The notes beneath the pieces are model-generated. The model saw nothing but the letters and a program-made list of their open reading frames with translations. It ran no database searches and was not told the DNA's origin. Position numbers and translations under genes: made by a program. This document shows positions 5,984-8,000 of a DNA stretch of 8,000 bases, in pieces. Every line of letters begins with the position of its first letter. The stretch's first letter is position 1. The stretch spans positions 1 to 8,000 of the forward strand of contig CAZTLE010000184.1 of the NCBI GenBank assembly GCA_964614415.1, read 5' to 3'. This DNA comes from CAZTLE01 sp964614415. Its GTDB lineage: Bacteria; Bacteroidota; Bacteroidia; Flavobacteriales; Flavobacteriaceae.

Positions 5984-6787
5984 TTATTTGATCACTTCCG
6001 TCTTCGAAATTGTGGCGACCCCGTCCACAACAGTTACAACAACATTGCTGTCAAACTTCTCCGATTTGTATACATATTCTATCTTCTGAAGTTCATTGTC
6101 GTTTCGGGTCGTTTGCAATTCACTCACCCAAACGCCCTTTTTGAGTTTGCTATCCTGCTCTACCTGGTTTTGCTTTCCTCTGGGCTTTGGAAAGGTAAAT
6201 TCTCCAGGGATATCGAATAACTTCTGGGCGATGAAAAAAGCTTCATGCCACTCGGCATCCGGAAGGGTAAGGGTCTCTGTATTGCTTGGATTGCTGGCCG
6301 TGCCGCCCGTAGTTTCCACATAGGTAACTTCCGGGAACGCGTCCTTTAGATCCAGGGAATAGCCTTTTGGCGTGATATCTCTCTCGGGGGGGAAGTATTT
6401 CGAAAGATACCCGTTAAAGGCATATCCCTTTTTATGATTAAACTCAACCTCGTTCATGCCTCCTTTAATACCGGCCACGGTCATCGTGTTGTTGGCTTCC
6501 GGCGTAAGAACATGTACTTTGGTACCGTAAGGCATAATGGCGAGTTTTTCGCTCTGTAAGTTGTTGTATTCCCGCAGGCTTAGCCCTGTAGCTGCGATTA
6601 CATACATAAAGTCCGTTTCTTCGGCGTTTGGAGTTTCCGAATCGGGATTGGCTATGGCCAGATCCATTTCGGTGTCCGTTTGCACTGTTTGGGTCTCAGA
6701 ATTCTCTGTTGTGGTAACATCGTTCTTGCAGGAAAGAACTAGTGTGGATAGTGCCACTGCGACGATGGAATAAGCTACTGTCTTCAT
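5984..6787 (-). CDS. Putative lipoprotein with bacterial SH3-like domain
   Basis: This is a 267-residue exported protein. Residues 1-19 form a signal peptide with lipobox LVLS before Cys20, and the next residues are Lys21, Asn22 and Asp23. A basic then acidic start after the cysteine resembles the signal that sends Bacteroidota lipoproteins to the cell surface, though the match is partial. A Thr/Glu-rich low-complexity spacer covers 24-57. Residues about 60-132 look like a bacterial SH3 domain: AATGLSLRE, then PYGTKVHVL, ending in the typical KKGYAFNGYLSKYFPP. Such domains often bind peptidoglycan or other cell-wall ligands. The C-terminal part (about 175-267) is not recognised; it ends in two strands (NVVVTVVD, VATISKTEV). 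It lies 52 nt downstream of dinB on the same strand, without a clear TAnnTTTG element in the gap, so it may be read from the dinB promoter. Confidence 0.85.
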   Translation of the reverse strand: MKTVAYSIVAVALSTLVLSCKNDVTTTENSETQTVQTDTEMDLAIANPDSETPNAEETDFMYVIAATGLSLREYNNLQSEKLAIMPYGTKVHVLTPEANNTMTVAGIKGGMNEVEFNHKKGYAFNGYLSKYFPPERDITPKGYSLDLKDAFPEVTYVETTGGTASNPSNTETLTLPDAEWHEAFFIAQKLFDIPGEFTFPKPRGKQNQVEQDSKLKKGVWVSELQTTRNDNELQKIEYVYKSEKFDSNVVVTVVDGVATISKTEVIK

Positions 6788-6839
6788 AACGTAAAAGGTT
6801 TTAGTTAATAATTAGTTCAAGTAGCTTTATTTCATAAAA

Positions 6840-7958
6840 TCAGAAATCGAATTTGAGTTGCACGTCTATTGATTTGTCAGGTGGTTCCTTCTTGATCTGG
6901 CCCTTCTCTTTTTCGGGCTCGTTATTCAAGTTTGATATGGAAATTCCCAACAACCGTACCGACTCTTTCATTTTTTCCTGAAATAACAAATCTTTAACAG
7001 TTTCAAGAATAAGGGATTGGCTGGAAATATAGTGGGGTAGTGTTTTGCTCCTTGTTTGTAACGTAAAATCACTGTATTTAATTTTAAGCGTGACCGTTTT
7101 TCCTGCAAGTTTACTTTTCGACAGACGCCTTTCAACCTCGGCGGCAATATCTTCGAGGCGATCCATCATGAATACTTCAGAAGAGATATTTTCAGAAAAA
7201 GTGCGTTCGGCCGCCAGGGATTTTTGTGTACGGGAAGGCTTAACTGCACTGCTATGCAGTCCTCGAACTACGTGGTAATAATAGGAGCCGCTTTTCCCAA
7301 AATGTTCTTCCAGGAACTCCAGCGAACGCTCCTTTAAATCTTTACCTGTGAAAATGCCAAGGCGGTACATTTTCTCTTTGGTCACTTTTCCCACCCCGAA
7401 GAATTTTTTGATATCCAGAGCTTCCATGAACTCGATAACCTCTTCCGGAGCTATGGTCTTTTGCCCATTGGGCTTATTGATATCACTGGCCACTTTGGCG
7501 ATAAACTTATTTACTGAAATACCTGCCGAAGCATTAAGGCCTGTTACTTCTTTGATCCTTTGACGGATCTCGGAGGCGATGAGCGTAGCACTGGGGTGCC
7601 CTTTTTTGTTCTCTGTGACGTCCAAATAGGCCTCGTCCAGAGAGAGTGGCTCTACCAGATCGGTATACTCGAAAAATATCTTTCGAATCTTCTTAGAAAC
7701 CTCCGAATACCTGTCATATCTGGGTTTCACAAAGATGAGTTCATCGCAAAGCTTTCGGGCCAGTACACCACTCATGGCCGATCGAACTCCGAATTTACGC
7801 GCTTCATAACTCGCGGCGCTCACAACGCCCCTCGTACCTCCACCACCCACGGCAATGGGCTTGCCTTGAAGCTCGGGATTATCATGCTGCTCTACGGAAG
7901 CGTAAAAAGCGTCCATATCCACATGAATGATCTTTCGGATGGGGAAGTCTACCGCCAT
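6840..7958 (-). CDS. dinB: DNA polymerase IV (Y-family translesion polymerase)
   Basis: Pol IV is an error-prone, exonuclease-free polymerase that copies past damaged template bases. The 372-residue length fits the family. The palm shows HVDMDAFYASVE at 12-23, with metal ligand Asp14 and Tyr19 at the steric-gate position that rejects ribonucleotides (Phe13 in E. coli), and SLDEAYLDV at 106-114 with catalytic Asp108 and Glu109. YEARKFGVRSAM (51-62) is the conserved fingers segment. NASAGISVNKFIAKVASD and the helix-hairpin-helix FFGVGKVTKEKM (thumb) follow, then the little-finger domain at about 245-345. A charged linker leads to the last residues QLKFDF (367-372), which resemble a sliding-clamp-binding motif. 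The start is supported by an immediate family-typical N-terminus. Only 42 bases upstream are visible; no LexA-type site or good promoter can be called there. Confidence 0.97.
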   Translation of the reverse strand: MAVDFPIRKIIHVDMDAFYASVEQHDNPELQGKPIAVGGGGTRGVVSAASYEARKFGVRSAMSGVLARKLCDELIFVKPRYDRYSEVSKKIRKIFFEYTDLVEPLSLDEAYLDVTENKKGHPSATLIASEIRQRIKEVTGLNASAGISVNKFIAKVASDINKPNGQKTIAPEEVIEFMEALDIKKFFGVGKVTKEKMYRLGIFTGKDLKERSLEFLEEHFGKSGSYYYHVVRGLHSSAVKPSRTQKSLAAERTFSENISSEVFMMDRLEDIAAEVERRLSKSKLAGKTVTLKIKYSDFTLQTRSKTLPHYISSQSLILETVKDLLFQEKMKESVRLLGISISNLNNEPEKEKGQIKKEPPDKSIDVQLKFDF

Positions 7959-8000
7959 ACCATAAAATTATAATATCTTAGTGAGAACCGGTGCGCGAAG

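Noticed and set aside
6788..6839. A promoter in the gap between dinB and the SH3-like lipoprotein gene
   Set aside because: A TTG is present on the minus strand, but no TAnnTTTG-like element follows at the right spacing, so no promoter is called.
7953..7963. Out-of-frame ATG just before the dinB start on the minus strand (five-codon frame ending inside dinB)
   Set aside because: It is a product of the ATGGTATGG sequence around the start; nothing suggests it is used.
7959..7970. TAATTTTA (minus strand, 7970-7963) as a dinB promoter -7 element
   Set aside because: It matches seven of eight consensus positions but lies only four bases from the start codon and has no TTG at the right distance; AT-rich leaders give such matches easily.
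7560..7973. Plus-strand open frame (137 codons) opposite the start of dinB
   Set aside because: It is antisense to the catalytic palm of dinB, which is clearly coding, and has no recognisable protein features.

Overview
The window reads as chromosomal DNA of a Bacteroidota bacterium, most likely a marine-type member of the Flavobacteriaceae. Four things point there: the gene order acpP-fabF-rnc-(IPExxxVDY-family gene)-pyk, the absence of clear Shine-Dalgarno sequences before most starts, a TAnnTTTG-type -7 promoter element (TATATTTG at 4647-4654), and two lipoproteins with Bacteroidota-style N-termini. The assignment to family rests on recognition of protein families, not on a database search.

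Left part (1-4289, + strand): a compact, probably single transcription unit of five genes. acpP (15-248) and fabF (261-1514) encode acyl carrier protein and the condensing enzyme beta-ketoacyl-ACP synthase II, for fatty-acid elongation. rnc (1524-2270) encodes RNase III. A small protein of the IPExxxVDY family with no known function (2317-2808) follows, and its stop codon overlaps the start of pyk (2808-4238), pyruvate kinase, by one base. The gaps are 12, 9, 46 and -1 nt. A strong hairpin at 4261-4289 probably ends the unit. The active-site residues of all four known enzymes or carriers are intact. The pyruvate kinase carries the Leu/Gln/Lys/Val signature associated with K+-independent enzymes.

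Middle (4290-4688): about 400 bases without a convincing gene. It ends in a recognisable Bacteroidota promoter for the next gene. A lipoprotein gene (4689-5915, +) follows. Its product has a Gly/Asp-rich tether and about seven regularly spaced strand-turn repeats that look like a beta-propeller; no specific function can be named.

Right part (5916-8000, - strand): convergent to the lipoprotein gene lie a second lipoprotein gene with a bacterial SH3-like domain (5984-6787) and, upstream of it, dinB (6840-7958), the Y-family translesion DNA polymerase IV. The convergent junction holds two inverted repeats (5922-5953 and 5959-5974), one of which is a good terminator for the minus-strand unit.

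No RNA genes, insertion sequences, CRISPR arrays or phage genes were seen. Most of the window is ordinary core genome. The least explained parts are the IPExxxVDY-family gene between rnc and pyk, the propeller-like lipoprotein, and the non-coding stretch before it. I found no convincing previously undescribed system.
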